Source: JBMOKU01 sp049324315
GTDB lineage: Bacteria; Bacillota; Clostridia; Peptostreptococcales; Thermotaleaceae
Length of the DNA stretch: 64,000 bases
Assembly (NCBI GenBank): GCA_049324315.1
Contig: JBMOKU010000030.1
Coordinates: forward strand, 1-64,000
Direction of reading: 5' to 3'
A program made the translations under genes and the position numbers. Positions within the stretch are counted from its first letter, which is position 1. Each line of letters starts with the position of its first letter. Below, in pieces: positions 17,877 through 27,013 of the stretch. The notes beneath the pieces are model-generated. The model was not told the origin of the DNA. It worked only from the letters and a program-made list of their open reading frames with translations, and ran no database searches.

Positions 17877-18167
17877 CTAACGGATCAAATATTTTTCCAT
17901 TAGAATCTTTATGGGCTTATACAATGTTAATGTTACGAGAAAAAGGATAAGATAGACAGAAAAATGTCTGCTGCCACGAGAAGTAAGGTATACAGCTGTT
18001 GGTCCATCCGCTCCACCTATGATTCCAATGCTTGCAGCTTCTGGTCCAAAGAATGAAAAAATACTGAGAAGCGGTAGAAAATAGCTCATGATTGTCAAGA
18101 CGAAAGCCGTCATTGAAGAAAATACAATATGCTTTTTAAAGTCCCATATGCATTTAGGTTTATTCAT
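17877..18167 (-). CDS. Small OadB-like membrane protein (decarboxylase beta-subunit fragment)
   Basis: A 96-residue protein whose centre, ASIGIIGGADGPTAVYLTS, matches the signature of beta subunits of sodium-pumping decarboxylases (OadB/GcdB), which are normally about 350-430 residues. Two hydrophobic helices flank it (about 18-40 and 70-88). The rest of a beta subunit and the alpha and gamma subunits are absent. The ATG at 18167 has GAGGAG 12 nt upstream, a long spacing; an in-frame ATG at 18239 overlaps the promoter region and is rejected. The gene has its own promoter. It may be a stable small protein or a remnant of a larger gene; function unknown. Confidence 0.7.
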   Translation of the reverse strand: MNKPKCIWDFKKHIVFSSMTAFVLTIMSYFLPLLSIFSFFGPEAASIGIIGGADGPTAVYLTSRGSRHFSVYLILFLVTLTLYKPIKILMEKYLIR

Positions 18168-18232
18168 GACTTCTATCCACTCCTCAGCGTCTATCCTATA
18201 CTTGTTCCATTTTATTATAATGGTTATTTTAT

Positions 18233-18266
18233 ATTCCATATTATACCAAATGGAATGTCAAGTCAA
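18233..18266 (-). promoter_or_regulatory. Promoter and operator-like repeat of the OadB-like gene
   Basis: Minus strand TTGACT (18266-18261), 15-nt spacer, TATAAT (18245-18240). The inverted repeat ATTCCAT (18233-18239) / ATGGAAT (18250-18256) straddles the -10 box, so a regulator could bind there. The short spacer weakens the call. Confidence 0.45.
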
Positions 18267-18285
18267 TAAGCCCCTTCATTAAATC

Positions 18286-19038
18286 CTAATACTGGTATTC
18301 AACATTTACTGAAGCGGTTACTTCCAGCATTCCTGCTGAAATCTCTGTAGACGCAGCGTCTTGAAGCATTTCTCTTTTTGCCATAGCATTATCCATATAA
18401 TTATAGATCACAGGTGATGATGCTCCTAATTCCACAATCTTACTAGGTTCTGATATGGTTACGCCTACTGCTTCTGCCATGGCCTTAGCCTTTCCTTCTG
18501 CATTCTCTGTAGCTTTTTTCAAGGCTTCTAGATAATACTTGCTTGTATCATTGATTCCCAACTGAATGTTGTTGATGATATTACTGTCATTTTGTGCCAC
18601 TGCATCGATCACCGTTCCCGCAGCTTCTATGTCTCTTACAACTACCTTAACCATATTTCTAACGGTATATCCATCGATGTAGCTTTTTCCTGTGGTAGGA
18701 TTGTACTGATGGTTAGGATATATGTTGTACTGGGTTGTTTGAATATCTTCTTCTTTGATGCCCAACCCCTTCAGACTGGCCATGATGTTACTCATTTTCT
18801 TTGCGTTTTCTGATTGAGCCTTTTTTGCGTCTTTATTTTGTGTCTCAACACCCAACGTAATATATGCCGTATCCGGCTTTACCTTTACTTTCCCTTCACC
18901 CTGAACGGATATGATATTGGCTTCCTTTTCAGCGGAAGCAACATCAATTTTTGAGATATTGCCCATCATAAAGGCAGAAAGTAAAATCATGGATAGTACA
19001 CCTAATGCAATGATCTTTGAAAACGAAGTCTTCAACAT
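18286..19038 (-). CDS. Secreted SIMPL-domain (DUF541) protein
   Basis: A 250-residue protein with an N-terminal signal or anchor helix (residues 9-27) followed by a SIMPL/DUF541 domain: ISVQGEGKVKVKPDTAYITLGV, then NAEGKAKAMAEAVG and an ending in VNVEYQY, all typical of the family. SIMPL proteins are extracytoplasmic and often linked to oxidative stress or envelope functions, but no enzyme activity is established. GGGAGG lies 8 nt before the ATG. It lies 118 nt upstream of the OadB-like gene, which appears to have its own promoter. Confidence 0.88.
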   Translation of the reverse strand: MLKTSFSKIIALGVLSMILLSAFMMGNISKIDVASAEKEANIISVQGEGKVKVKPDTAYITLGVETQNKDAKKAQSENAKKMSNIMASLKGLGIKEEDIQTTQYNIYPNHQYNPTTGKSYIDGYTVRNMVKVVVRDIEAAGTVIDAVAQNDSNIINNIQLGINDTSKYYLEALKKATENAEGKAKAMAEAVGVTISEPSKIVELGASSPVIYNYMDNAMAKREMLQDAASTEISAGMLEVTASVNVEYQY

Positions 19039-19102
19039 TTTTTATACCTCCCTTTTGTTTTTATACTTTTTAGACGGGGAGATTAGAGAAAAGTTCCTTG
19101 TA

Positions 19103-19134
19103 AAAAAACCGAAAGCCCTCCATCGAAGGCTTTC
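19103..19134 (-). terminator. Terminator of the D-cysteine desulfhydrase-like gene
   Basis: GAAAGCC (19134-19128 on the minus strand) pairs with GGCTTTC, followed by GGTTTTTTT. Confidence 0.75.
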
Positions 19135-19137
19135 AAT

Positions 19138-20130
19138 TTATTCGAAAGAAAATGAATCTTTTTTAGGAAATAGCCCGTACAATCCTCCAGTATGTATAAA
19201 TAATACATTGCTGCATTCCGCAAAATTGCCTTTTTCTATTTCACTTACCAGTCCATACATAGCTTTGCCGGTATAAACAGGATCTAGAATAATACCTTCT
19301 AATTTTGCCAGCTCATACACAAATTTTAGTTCTTCCTCCCGACTCAGGGCATACCCTCTTCCCACATAGCCATCGATAATATTTATTTCGTCTTGGGTAA
19401 ATTCCATGGGATGGTCCAGATAAGAAAGGCTATCATGAACTATCTTTTCAATCTGATTTTTAAAATGCTCTGCATCATCACAAACATTAAAGCCATAGAT
19501 TTGAGACCTGTGTCTCATCATCTTATTGGCAAGGAATAGCCCTCCATAGGTCCCTCCAGACCCCACCGCCACCACAATGGCGTCAAATTTTATCCCCATT
19601 GTTTTTTCCTGTGTCATAATTTCTTCCATGGCTTTAAAATACCCAAAGGTGCCTATACCATTTGAAGCGCCTTCCGGAATAATATAGGGTTTATATCCTT
19701 CCGCCGATAATTCTTCCTTGATTTCTTGCATAATTTCCATTCTTTTTTCTCGATATTCATCGGGTGTTATAAGTCTGATTTTTGCTCCTAGCACTTTATC
19801 AAGGAAATAATTTCCCTCTACTTTTTCTTCTCCGCTGCTCCTAAGCACCAAATATGAAGCCATTCCAAGTCTTGCAGCAACAGCAGCGGTAGCCCTTGCA
19901 TGGTTGGACTGAATTCCTCCACAAGTGATAAGCAGATTACAGCCTTGATCCAATGCTTCCTGTACGGCAAATTCCAGCTTCCTCACCTTGTTCCCTGAAA
20001 TCTCCATCCCTGTCTGGTCATCTCTTTTGATAAATATATTGGGACCACCTATTTGTTCCGATAATCTTTTCAATTTTTCGATTTTGGTAGGTAAATTTGC
20101 TATCTCCAGTCTATTGGGTATATTGATCAT
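19138..20130 (-). CDS. D-cysteine desulfhydrase / ACC deaminase family PLP enzyme
   Basis: Fold type II PLP enzyme, 330 residues. FIKRDDQTGMEISGNKVRKLEF near residues 34-55 contains the PLP-binding lysine in SGNKVRKLE, and the phosphate-binding loop is VGSGGTYGGL. The family includes DcyD (D-cysteine to pyruvate, H2S and ammonia) and ACC deaminase, and sequence alone favours the DcyD side without proof. The ATG at 20130 has GGAGGG 10 nt upstream; ATGs at 20148 and 20139 overlap or touch that site. It lies next to a PatB/MalY-type lyase, suggesting a sulfur amino acid module. Confidence 0.85.
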   Translation of the reverse strand: MINIPNRLEIANLPTKIEKLKRLSEQIGGPNIFIKRDDQTGMEISGNKVRKLEFAVQEALDQGCNLLITCGGIQSNHARATAAVAARLGMASYLVLRSSGEEKVEGNYFLDKVLGAKIRLITPDEYREKRMEIMQEIKEELSAEGYKPYIIPEGASNGIGTFGYFKAMEEIMTQEKTMGIKFDAIVVAVGSGGTYGGLFLANKMMRHRSQIYGFNVCDDAEHFKNQIEKIVHDSLSYLDHPMEFTQDEINIIDGYVGRGYALSREEELKFVYELAKLEGIILDPVYTGKAMYGLVSEIEKGNFAECSNVLFIHTGGLYGLFPKKDSFSFE

Positions 20131-20233
20131 AGTATACATTCCCTCCATTATGCTCCGTTTTAAACATCTTATGATTCATTTCTTTTATTCATATAAGAAT
20201 CTTTTAACCATCGATTGTATTTGTTGATTATAT

Positions 20234-21409
20234 CTACAGCACTTCCCTGACAGCCTTTTCAATTCTGTTTAAACCTTCTTTCAAAATCTCCCTAGGACAG
20301 GCAATGTTCATTCTCATATATCCGTTGCCTTCTTCGCCAAACCACGTTCCACTATCGAGGGCAATTTTCGCTTTATGGATCATAAAATCGTTTAATTTCT
20401 CATGATCAAGGCCCAGATCTTTGCAATCCATCCACACAAGATAGGTTCCTTCAGGCCTATTGGGCCTCACGCCAGGGATATTCTTTTTACAATAATCTAT
20501 TACAAACGCAATATTTTCTTCTAAATACGCCAATAATTGGTCAAGCCATTCTTCCCCATCCCTGTAGGCGGCTTCAACGGCAACCAGACTAAAGCAATTG
20601 TTTCTTTTCAAATCTAGAATGCCCAGCAGCCTTTCAAATTTCTCGTAATCCTTCTGATCAGGGAAAATAACCGTTGAAGCTTGAAGTCCTGCAATATTAA
20701 AGGTTTTTGTCGCCGAAAGACAGGTTATCGAATTCATGGCAAATGCCTCAGATATGGAAGCAAAGGGTATATATTTTTTGCCGCCGAAAACCAAATCCCC
20801 GTGAATTTCATCGGAAATTACTTTAATGTTATTTTTGATGCATATATCCCCCAGTTTTATAAGCTCTTCTTTTGTCCATACTCTACCGACAGGATTATGG
20901 GGATTGCACAGCATCAAATATTTTACTTTACCATCAATTTTTTTCTCCAGGTCTTCATAATCCATTACATAGTCTTCTCCCACCTTCTTTAAGGGATTAA
21001 AGACCAGTTCTCTGTCGTTATCCTGCACTACATGGAAAAATGGGTAATATACCGGTGATTGGACGATAATCTTGTCCCCTGGTTTCGTAAACTCTCTCAT
21101 AATAATACTTAAAGATGTAACGACGGAAGGACTATGAATAATCCAATCCTTCTTTATATCCCAATCATATCTTCTCTTATACCAGCTCTTTATGGCTTCA
21201 AAATATGAATCCGGTCTTGATGTATAGCCATAAATTCCTTGCCCTGCTCTATCCTTAACAGCATCTGTGATGGGCTTTGCCGATCTAAAATCCATATCAG
21301 CAACCCACATAGACAGTAAATCCGCTCTGCCAAATTTCATTTCCAATTCGTCATATTTAGCTGAATAATTGCTTGTCCTATCTATTATCGTGTCAAAATC
21401 ATACTTCAT
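20234..21409 (-). CDS. PatB/MalY-type aminotransferase / cystathionine beta-lyase
   Basis: Fold type I PLP enzyme of the MalY/PatB class, 391 residues. Typical class features are the start YDFDTIIDRTSNYSAKYD, MWVADMDFRS, CNPHNPVGRVW, SDEIHGDL and the PLP lysine in SATKTFNIAGLQ. Members cleave C-S bonds of cystathionine or cysteine conjugates to give a thiol, pyruvate and ammonia. GGGGG lies 6 nt before the ATG. The gene ends 103 nt before the D-cysteine desulfhydrase-like gene on the same strand, and co-transcription is plausible. Exact substrate not determined. Confidence 0.9.
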   Translation of the reverse strand: MKYDFDTIIDRTSNYSAKYDELEMKFGRADLLSMWVADMDFRSAKPITDAVKDRAGQGIYGYTSRPDSYFEAIKSWYKRRYDWDIKKDWIIHSPSVVTSLSIIMREFTKPGDKIIVQSPVYYPFFHVVQDNDRELVFNPLKKVGEDYVMDYEDLEKKIDGKVKYLMLCNPHNPVGRVWTKEELIKLGDICIKNNIKVISDEIHGDLVFGGKKYIPFASISEAFAMNSITCLSATKTFNIAGLQASTVIFPDQKDYEKFERLLGILDLKRNNCFSLVAVEAAYRDGEEWLDQLLAYLEENIAFVIDYCKKNIPGVRPNRPEGTYLVWMDCKDLGLDHEKLNDFMIHKAKIALDSGTWFGEEGNGYMRMNIACPREILKEGLNRIEKAVREVL

Positions 21410-21556
21410 CGGTATCCCCCTCTAATAACTTTTTCTTATTTTATTTCTTATTTAGTCCAATTCGCTAAATCATCATAAATTCCTTTGATAAATATATATG
21501 GTTTTTATAGGAAAGATACCATCATCTATACAGGAAATGGAAAGAGATATGACCAT

Positions 21557-22138
21557 TTAGCAGTCATATCTCTCTTTTACCATGTTAATAAAATATTGGT
21601 GAATCCTTAGATCATCTGTAAGCTCCGGATGAAAGGATGTTACAAGTATATTTTTTTCTCTTGCTGCAACAATCTTCCCATCTACCTCAGCTAGAATAGA
21701 TACATCTTTCCCTGCCTGTTTTATATATGGTGCCCTGATGAATACCATAGGAAAAGGTCCGTCTTTTATTCCTGTTATCTCTTGATCGACAGCAAAGCTC
21801 CCGAGCTGCCTGCCATAAGCATTTCTTTCAACCTCAATATCCATCATCGGTATGTGGGCTATATCAAAATTAGCGATCTTTTTTGCTAAAATAATCATCC
21901 CTGCACAAGTTCCCCAGACAGGAAAGCCTTCCTCTATTTTAGCTTGCAGTTTTTTCTTAAGTTTAAAGTCATCCAGCAATTTCCCAATAGCCGTACTCTC
22001 ACCACCCGGAATGATAAGTCCACTGATCTGGTCCAGATCACTTTCAGCTCTCACAGGTATTACGCCAACACCTAATTTCTTCAAAACATCTATATGCTCG
22101 ATAAATGCTCCCTGCAGCGCCAATACACCTATTTTCAT
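21557..22138 (-). CDS. pdxT: Pyridoxal 5'-phosphate synthase glutaminase subunit PdxT
   Basis: Releases ammonia from glutamine for the PdxS subunit in the DXP-independent vitamin B6 pathway. The 193 residues show GVLALQGAFIEH, IIPGGESTAIGKL, the nucleophile Cys78 in WGTCAGMI, and the His/Glu of the triad in TSFHPELTDD near residue 170. Length and motifs are complete. It starts one base after the pdxS stop, so the two are translated together and assemble into the 12+12 synthase complex. Confidence 0.97.
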   Translation of the reverse strand: MKIGVLALQGAFIEHIDVLKKLGVGVIPVRAESDLDQISGLIIPGGESTAIGKLLDDFKLKKKLQAKIEEGFPVWGTCAGMIILAKKIANFDIAHIPMMDIEVERNAYGRQLGSFAVDQEITGIKDGPFPMVFIRAPYIKQAGKDVSILAEVDGKIVAAREKNILVTSFHPELTDDLRIHQYFINMVKERYDC

Positions 22139-22139
22139 C

Positions 22140-23018
22140 CTACCATCCTCTATCTGCCAATTTATGGTTTACCTCTAAACTATGAACCGATATACCACTC
22201 ATTGCTTCTCCCAGATCTTCTGAAAGCTGTGCCAGCATACCCGGATCATTATAATAGGTTACAGCCTTTACAATGGCTTCTGCCCGTTTTTGCGGATTGC
22301 CGGATTTAAATATACCCGATCCTACAAACACACCATCACAACCCAATTGCATCATTAAAGCTGCATCTGCCGGTGTTGCAATGCCACCGGCCGCAAAATT
22401 AACTACTGGAAGTCTTTTATGTTCATGTACATATTGAATCAAATGATAGGGAGCACCCATTTCCTTCGCTGCAGTCATTAGTTCTTCTTCGTCCATGGAT
22501 ACAATTTTTTTGATGTCAGAGGTCATGGTTCGCATATGCTTTACAGCCTCCACCACATCTCCCGTGCCTGCTTCACCCTTCGTTCTAATCATTGCTGCGC
22601 CTTCTCCAATCCTTCTCAACGCTTCACCAAGATTTCTTGCGCCACATACAAAGGGCACTTTAAATTTCGTTTTGTCTATATGGTACAGATTGTCTGCCGG
22701 TGTCAATACTTCACTTTCATCGATATAGTCTATTTCTATGGCCTCAAGTATCTGCGCCTCTACAAAATGTCCTATTCTTACCTTTGCCATAACCGGTATG
22801 GTAACAGCTTGTTGTATGCTTTTAATCATTTTAGGATCTGACATCCTGGCTACACCGCCGTCACGTCGAATATCTGCAGGGACCCTCTCCAACGCCATAA
22901 CTGCGCAGGCACCCGCCTTCTCTGCTATGACAGCCTCCTCTACATTCGTTACATCCATGATCACGCCGCCCTTTAACATTTGGGCTAGATTCTTGTTTAA
23001 ATCGTACCTATTTGTCAT
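22140..23018 (-). CDS. pdxS: Pyridoxal 5'-phosphate synthase subunit PdxS
   Basis: Condenses ribose 5-phosphate, glyceraldehyde 3-phosphate and PdxT-derived ammonia to PLP. The 292-residue barrel contains LKGGVIMDVTNVEEA, the active lysine in VMAKVRIGHFVEAQ, DYIDESEVLTPAD and NFAAGGIATPADAALMMQLG, all hallmarks of the family. AAGGAG precedes the ATG at 23018. Upstream on the minus strand TTGATT and CATAAT about 17 nt apart may be the promoter. Both genes just downstream (20234, 19138) encode PLP-dependent enzymes. Confidence 0.98.
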   Translation of the reverse strand: MTNRYDLNKNLAQMLKGGVIMDVTNVEEAVIAEKAGACAVMALERVPADIRRDGGVARMSDPKMIKSIQQAVTIPVMAKVRIGHFVEAQILEAIEIDYIDESEVLTPADNLYHIDKTKFKVPFVCGARNLGEALRRIGEGAAMIRTKGEAGTGDVVEAVKHMRTMTSDIKKIVSMDEEELMTAAKEMGAPYHLIQYVHEHKRLPVVNFAAGGIATPADAALMMQLGCDGVFVGSGIFKSGNPQKRAEAIVKAVTYYNDPGMLAQLSEDLGEAMSGISVHSLEVNHKLADRGW

Positions 23019-23157
23019 AATGCCACTCCTTTTGTATCGTTACATTTTAATATTGTACCCATTGGTTTATGGATACATTATGACATATATTATGGGTTTA
23101 ATCAATACTTTTTCAATATTTTTTGCGATACAAATCGTAATTGTATGGGTTCAATTG

Positions 23158-23196
23158 TATCGCGGCACAAAGCGGGCGAACACTGTTCGCCCCTAC
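23158..23196. repeat. TAGGG hairpin element upstream of pdxS
   Basis: On the minus strand GTAGGGGCGAAC, loop, GTTCGCCCGC: an 8-bp perfect stem (23174-23181 with 23185-23192). Same architecture as the cores at 1222, 6494 and 44272. Confidence 0.65.
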
Positions 23197-23252
23197 TAAC
23201 ATTTATAATTCCCTCATTTACATATTCTTACGCAAGCCATTTTCTGAATGAT

Positions 23253-23282
23253 AAAAGCCTCTTATACACGTGCATAAGAGGC
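23253..23282 (-). terminator. Hairpin terminator near the end of the GGDEF-EAL gene
   Basis: GCCTCTTAT (minus strand 23282-23274) pairs with ATAAGAGGC around an 8-nt loop, followed by TTTTA. It lies 18 nt beyond the GGDEF-EAL stop codon. Confidence 0.8.
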
Positions 23283-23300
23283 CCTCAAAATACATGCCTA

Positions 23301-25781
23301 TTAATTTTTAAACAGTAGCTCTTCCAGTTTTTCAGCTGGCAGCGGTTTGCTAAACAAATAACCCTGTCCACAGTCACAGCAAAAATCTCGAAGTATATTC
23401 AATTGCTCTTCTGTCTCAATCCCCTCTGCAATAACTGTAAGGTCCATATTATGAGCAAGATCGATAACCGTCTTGGCAATATACTTTTCGTCAGCACATT
23501 TACATATGTCCTTAACAAACCCTTTGTCAATCTTAATAATATCTACTGGCAATCGTTTAAGATAGTTGAGCGAAGAGTATCCGGTTCCAAAATCATCCAA
23601 GGCAATTTTTATCCCCATATCTTTCAGTTTTTTTAAGATCCCAATAGAATGATTTAGATTGGACAATGCGACATTTTCGGTAATCTCAATCACAAGATTT
23701 TCACTGTTGATATTCATTTTATGGATCATAACCGCTATTTTCTCAATGAGATCCTGTTGGTGCAGCTGCCTTGCTGAAAAATTGACAGCCATTTGCATTT
23801 CAGAACAACCCAATTCAGACCATTTTTTTAATTGGCGGCACGCTTGTTCCATCACCGTTTCACCGATATCTACGATCAAGCCGGATTCTTCAGCAAATGG
23901 TATAAAGTCCATAGGCGGTACCAAACCTTTTTCGGGATGCTCCCAACGGATTAATGCTTCAATGCTTATGATTTTCCCGCTGCCAAGATCGATCTGGGGC
24001 TGATAATGGAGTATAAACTCATCATTTGAAAGTGCTTTTCTTACGTCTTTTTCCATGGACATATACCGCAGGGCCTTTTCATTCATATCCGGTGTATAAA
24101 GCACATAATGATTCTTGGCATTGTCTTTTGCTGTATACATCGCTGTATCTGCATTCTTCAGCAGCGTCTCTTCATCCTTCCCATCGTCAGGATAAACGGT
24201 AACACCCATACTGCTGGTTATATATAATTCATTGCCATCAACAACCCATCGTTTGTTTAATGCTTCCATGATGGAAGCAGCCTTAGCATGAAGAGCTTCA
24301 CAATCCGCTACATTCGTTAGGATGACGGCGAATTCATCTCCACCTAATCGAGCCACATGAACTTCCTCGCAAATCATCGCTTTCAGTGCAGATGCAATTT
24401 TTTTAAGCAATTTGTCTCCATAAGGATGACCTAGTGTGTCATTGACGTTTTTAAAGTTATCCAAGTCTATGTATAGCAAGGCAAACTTGCTATTTTCTTT
24501 CTCTGCTTTTTTTATCGAATGTTTTAATGTGATTTCAAACATTTGCCGATTAGGCAGCCCAACCAGGGCATCATAGTAGGCTAAGGTATGCAGTCTATTC
24601 TCCATGACTTTACGTTCCGTTATATCTAGTCCTGTTGCAACAACACCCAACACGTTTCCTTGAGAATCATAGAGGGCACTATTATTCCACAAAACGTCAA
24701 TTCGACGACCATCTTTTGTCATCACTTGATTTTCTTGATTTCGAATGATTTCACCTTGTAAAATCCTATGTACAACATCTTTTGTATAACGTCTTCTTTC
24801 TTCAGGTATGAATAGTTCAAACCATCTTTTACCGATTACGTCTTTCTCTTTATATCCTGTCACCTGCTCTGCGAAGGGATTAAATTGTATGATGGTTCCA
24901 TCAGGGCTAATTCCTAGAATAATAATAGATGCACCGTTTAAAATACTTTCTGAAAGCTCCTTTTCTCGATGTAAAGTTTCCTGCAGTTCCATAAATTCCG
25001 TTATATCCGTATGGGAGCCGGCAACCCGTACAGCCTTTCCTTCACCGTCCCAGATGGCTTTCCCCCGACTTAAGATCCACCGATATTCTCCGTTCTTGCA
25101 TCGCAGCCGATAGGTATTTTCATAAATACCTGATTTGCCTTCCAGGTATTCCTCTGCTTCTCTGGTCACCCTTTCTTTGTCATCAGGATGCAGCAATTGT
25201 TTCCAGCTATCATAAGTATTTGGAAGTTCTTCCTCCGTATATCCAAAGGCCGTTTTCCATTTTAATGAATAGAAAAATATATCACTAGCCAGATCCCAAT
25301 CCCAAATACCGTCATTTGCACCCTCTACAGCCAGTTCATAACGTTGATCGCTTATCATCAACGCATCCCTGTGCTTTTCCAGTTCTTCGAATTGCTGGTT
25401 CAATTCTTCTTCCATAGCCAATAGTTCTTCATGGGTTGCACTCAATTCTTCATATCCATGGAATATTTCATCTGTTGCTTTTTTAAACAGTATAATCTTT
25501 CCACTAATAATAAAATAGAATATTACCCCGGTAGTCATGATAAAGAACCAGCCTTTGTAGGTCTGCAGCTGCATAAATCTATCTGTATCTTCCACAAAAT
25601 ATCCTAGAATCTTGTCGGACAATAAAATCCACAATGTCCCCATGAGTATATAGATCGCTATAATCTTTAGGGTTTCCAGCCGCGGCTTAAGCTCCCTTTT
25701 CGTCTCCAAAAAGTTAGAAGCTTTGCTTTCAATATCCCTTATTCTTTGGTCAAACCACTCCGCATTTTTTCTTCGCTTCAT
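23301..25781 (-). CDS. PAS-PAS-GGDEF-EAL c-di-GMP signalling protein
   Basis: An 826-residue membrane protein. Two transmembrane helices (about 40-62 and 75-97), a coiled coil (100-140), PAS with PAC (about 145-270), a second PAS (275-395), GGDEF (about 400-560) and EAL (about 575-825). The cyclase motif RLGGDEFAVIL is intact but lacks the RxxD I-site. The phosphodiesterase motifs are intact: SIEALIRWEHP, EITENVAL, LDDFGTGYSSL, KIDKGFV and EGIETEEQ. It could synthesise or hydrolyse c-di-GMP. The ATG at 25781 has GGGG 9 nt upstream. Confidence 0.94.
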   Translation of the reverse strand: MKRRKNAEWFDQRIRDIESKASNFLETKRELKPRLETLKIIAIYILMGTLWILLSDKILGYFVEDTDRFMQLQTYKGWFFIMTTGVIFYFIISGKIILFKKATDEIFHGYEELSATHEELLAMEEELNQQFEELEKHRDALMISDQRYELAVEGANDGIWDWDLASDIFFYSLKWKTAFGYTEEELPNTYDSWKQLLHPDDKERVTREAEEYLEGKSGIYENTYRLRCKNGEYRWILSRGKAIWDGEGKAVRVAGSHTDITEFMELQETLHREKELSESILNGASIIILGISPDGTIIQFNPFAEQVTGYKEKDVIGKRWFELFIPEERRRYTKDVVHRILQGEIIRNQENQVMTKDGRRIDVLWNNSALYDSQGNVLGVVATGLDITERKVMENRLHTLAYYDALVGLPNRQMFEITLKHSIKKAEKENSKFALLYIDLDNFKNVNDTLGHPYGDKLLKKIASALKAMICEEVHVARLGGDEFAVILTNVADCEALHAKAASIMEALNKRWVVDGNELYITSSMGVTVYPDDGKDEETLLKNADTAMYTAKDNAKNHYVLYTPDMNEKALRYMSMEKDVRKALSNDEFILHYQPQIDLGSGKIISIEALIRWEHPEKGLVPPMDFIPFAEESGLIVDIGETVMEQACRQLKKWSELGCSEMQMAVNFSARQLHQQDLIEKIAVMIHKMNINSENLVIEITENVALSNLNHSIGILKKLKDMGIKIALDDFGTGYSSLNYLKRLPVDIIKIDKGFVKDICKCADEKYIAKTVIDLAHNMDLTVIAEGIETEEQLNILRDFCCDCGQGYLFSKPLPAEKLEELLFKN

Positions 25782-26015
25782 TCCAAATCCCCGCTTTTCT
25801 TTTGTGTTTTCTAAGGTAAAACAGACGCTTATATACTTGCTGCTTGTACTTTCATATACAACCTAAAGAAAAACAATATGTGGCTAGGGTACATCTATCG
25901 GATATCAAAATATACGAATACCGTTATACCTATTTTACACAATTATCCATGATTCTACAATATATGGTATGTTTTGTTTTTTGCTGCATTCTTACTACAG
26001 CAAAATTTCATCAAA

Positions 26016-26051
26016 ATAAAAATGAGCCAGAGATTTCTACTCTGACTCATT
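26016..26051 (-). terminator. Terminator of the MarR-GNAT gene
   Basis: ATGAGTCAGAG and CTCTGGCTCAT pair over 11 bp with two G-U pairs, followed by TTTTTATTTT on the minus strand. It overlaps the 3' end of the gene. Confidence 0.8.
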
Positions 26052-26967
26052 CTAAATATAAATCCCAACGTTCTTCTGTCAAATGTCCGCCCCAGATATC
26101 GTGTTCGTTGATTTCTGTTAATTCAAACCCATAGCTTTTATAAAGATGTCGGGCCGCATCCAAAACACTGACCGTCCACAACAAAACATGTCGATAATTT
26201 TTTTCTTTGCAGAAATCAACCGCCGTTTCCATAAGCTTATGCCCCAGTCCCCGGCCCCGTGTTTCAGGGTCAATAAGAAACCATCGAAGCTGTGCTGTTT
26301 CATCATCTACCTTGACAATAGCAATCATGCCTACAGCTTTTCCGTTTACTTCTGCAACCCACAGATTTTCTTTTTCTTTGTCAAAGATTTCTTGAAATTT
26401 ATATACAGCTTCTGCAACATAGTCTCCAAAGGTATCATCAAATCCATATTCCACCTCGTATAAATCTCTATGCTTTCGAATGACCCATTCGATGTCTTCA
26501 GGTTGAAAGCCTCTGATACAGATAGGATAAAGACCTAATGACAACGCGTTTTCAATATATTTCATGGCATGAAGCAGCCGCCCTTGTTCGTCTTCTTTCA
26601 AATGTCTAATAATTTGCCTCACCTGTTGGTTCGACTTATCCTCAAGAGCAGCCAGTATCTCTTTACCCTTTGCTGTCAAATACAGAAAGTACGTACGTCC
26701 ATCTGTTGGAGAATTTTCTTTGTAAATAAGTCCTTTCGTTTCAAAGCCCTTTAAAATCCTGCTAATGTACCCACGATCAATGTGCAGCTTATCAATTAAT
26801 GTATTTGCTGTGCAGTCCTCCATTTTATCGATCTCAAAAAGAATGCGAACCTCCGTTAATGAGTAAGGACTATCCAGTATATGTTGATTTAACAATCCCA
26901 ATATGTCTGTGTAGAAGCGATTAAACCGTCTGATTTCCAAGATCGTATCTTTACCTTTTGTTCCCAT
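26047..26967 (-). CDS. MarR-type regulator fused to GNAT acetyltransferase
   Basis: A 306-residue bifunctional protein. Residues 1-140 form a MarR winged helix (LTEVRILFEIDKM, DKLHIDRGYISRILKGFETKG, wing DGRTYFLYLTAKG). Residues 150-305 form a GNAT domain with the acetyl-CoA loop in DPETRGRGLGHKLMETAV and the end HLYKSYGFELTE. This fusion is known in bacteria but its substrates are mostly unknown. GAGGTG lies 5 nt before the ATG. The palindrome covering the promoter strongly suggests autorepression. Confidence 0.93.
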   Translation of the reverse strand: MGTKGKDTILEIRRFNRFYTDILGLLNQHILDSPYSLTEVRILFEIDKMEDCTANTLIDKLHIDRGYISRILKGFETKGLIYKENSPTDGRTYFLYLTAKGKEILAALEDKSNQQVRQIIRHLKEDEQGRLLHAMKYIENALSLGLYPICIRGFQPEDIEWVIRKHRDLYEVEYGFDDTFGDYVAEAVYKFQEIFDKEKENLWVAEVNGKAVGMIAIVKVDDETAQLRWFLIDPETRGRGLGHKLMETAVDFCKEKNYRHVLLWTVSVLDAARHLYKSYGFELTEINEHDIWGGHLTEERWDLYLE

Positions 26968-27013
26968 CCGATCACCTCTATATTCTATTTATTTAGCTTG
27001 CAAGCTTACCTTA

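Noticed and set aside
23301..25781. GGDEF-EAL protein as catalytically dead sensor
   Set aside because: Both GGDEF and EAL signature residues are intact.
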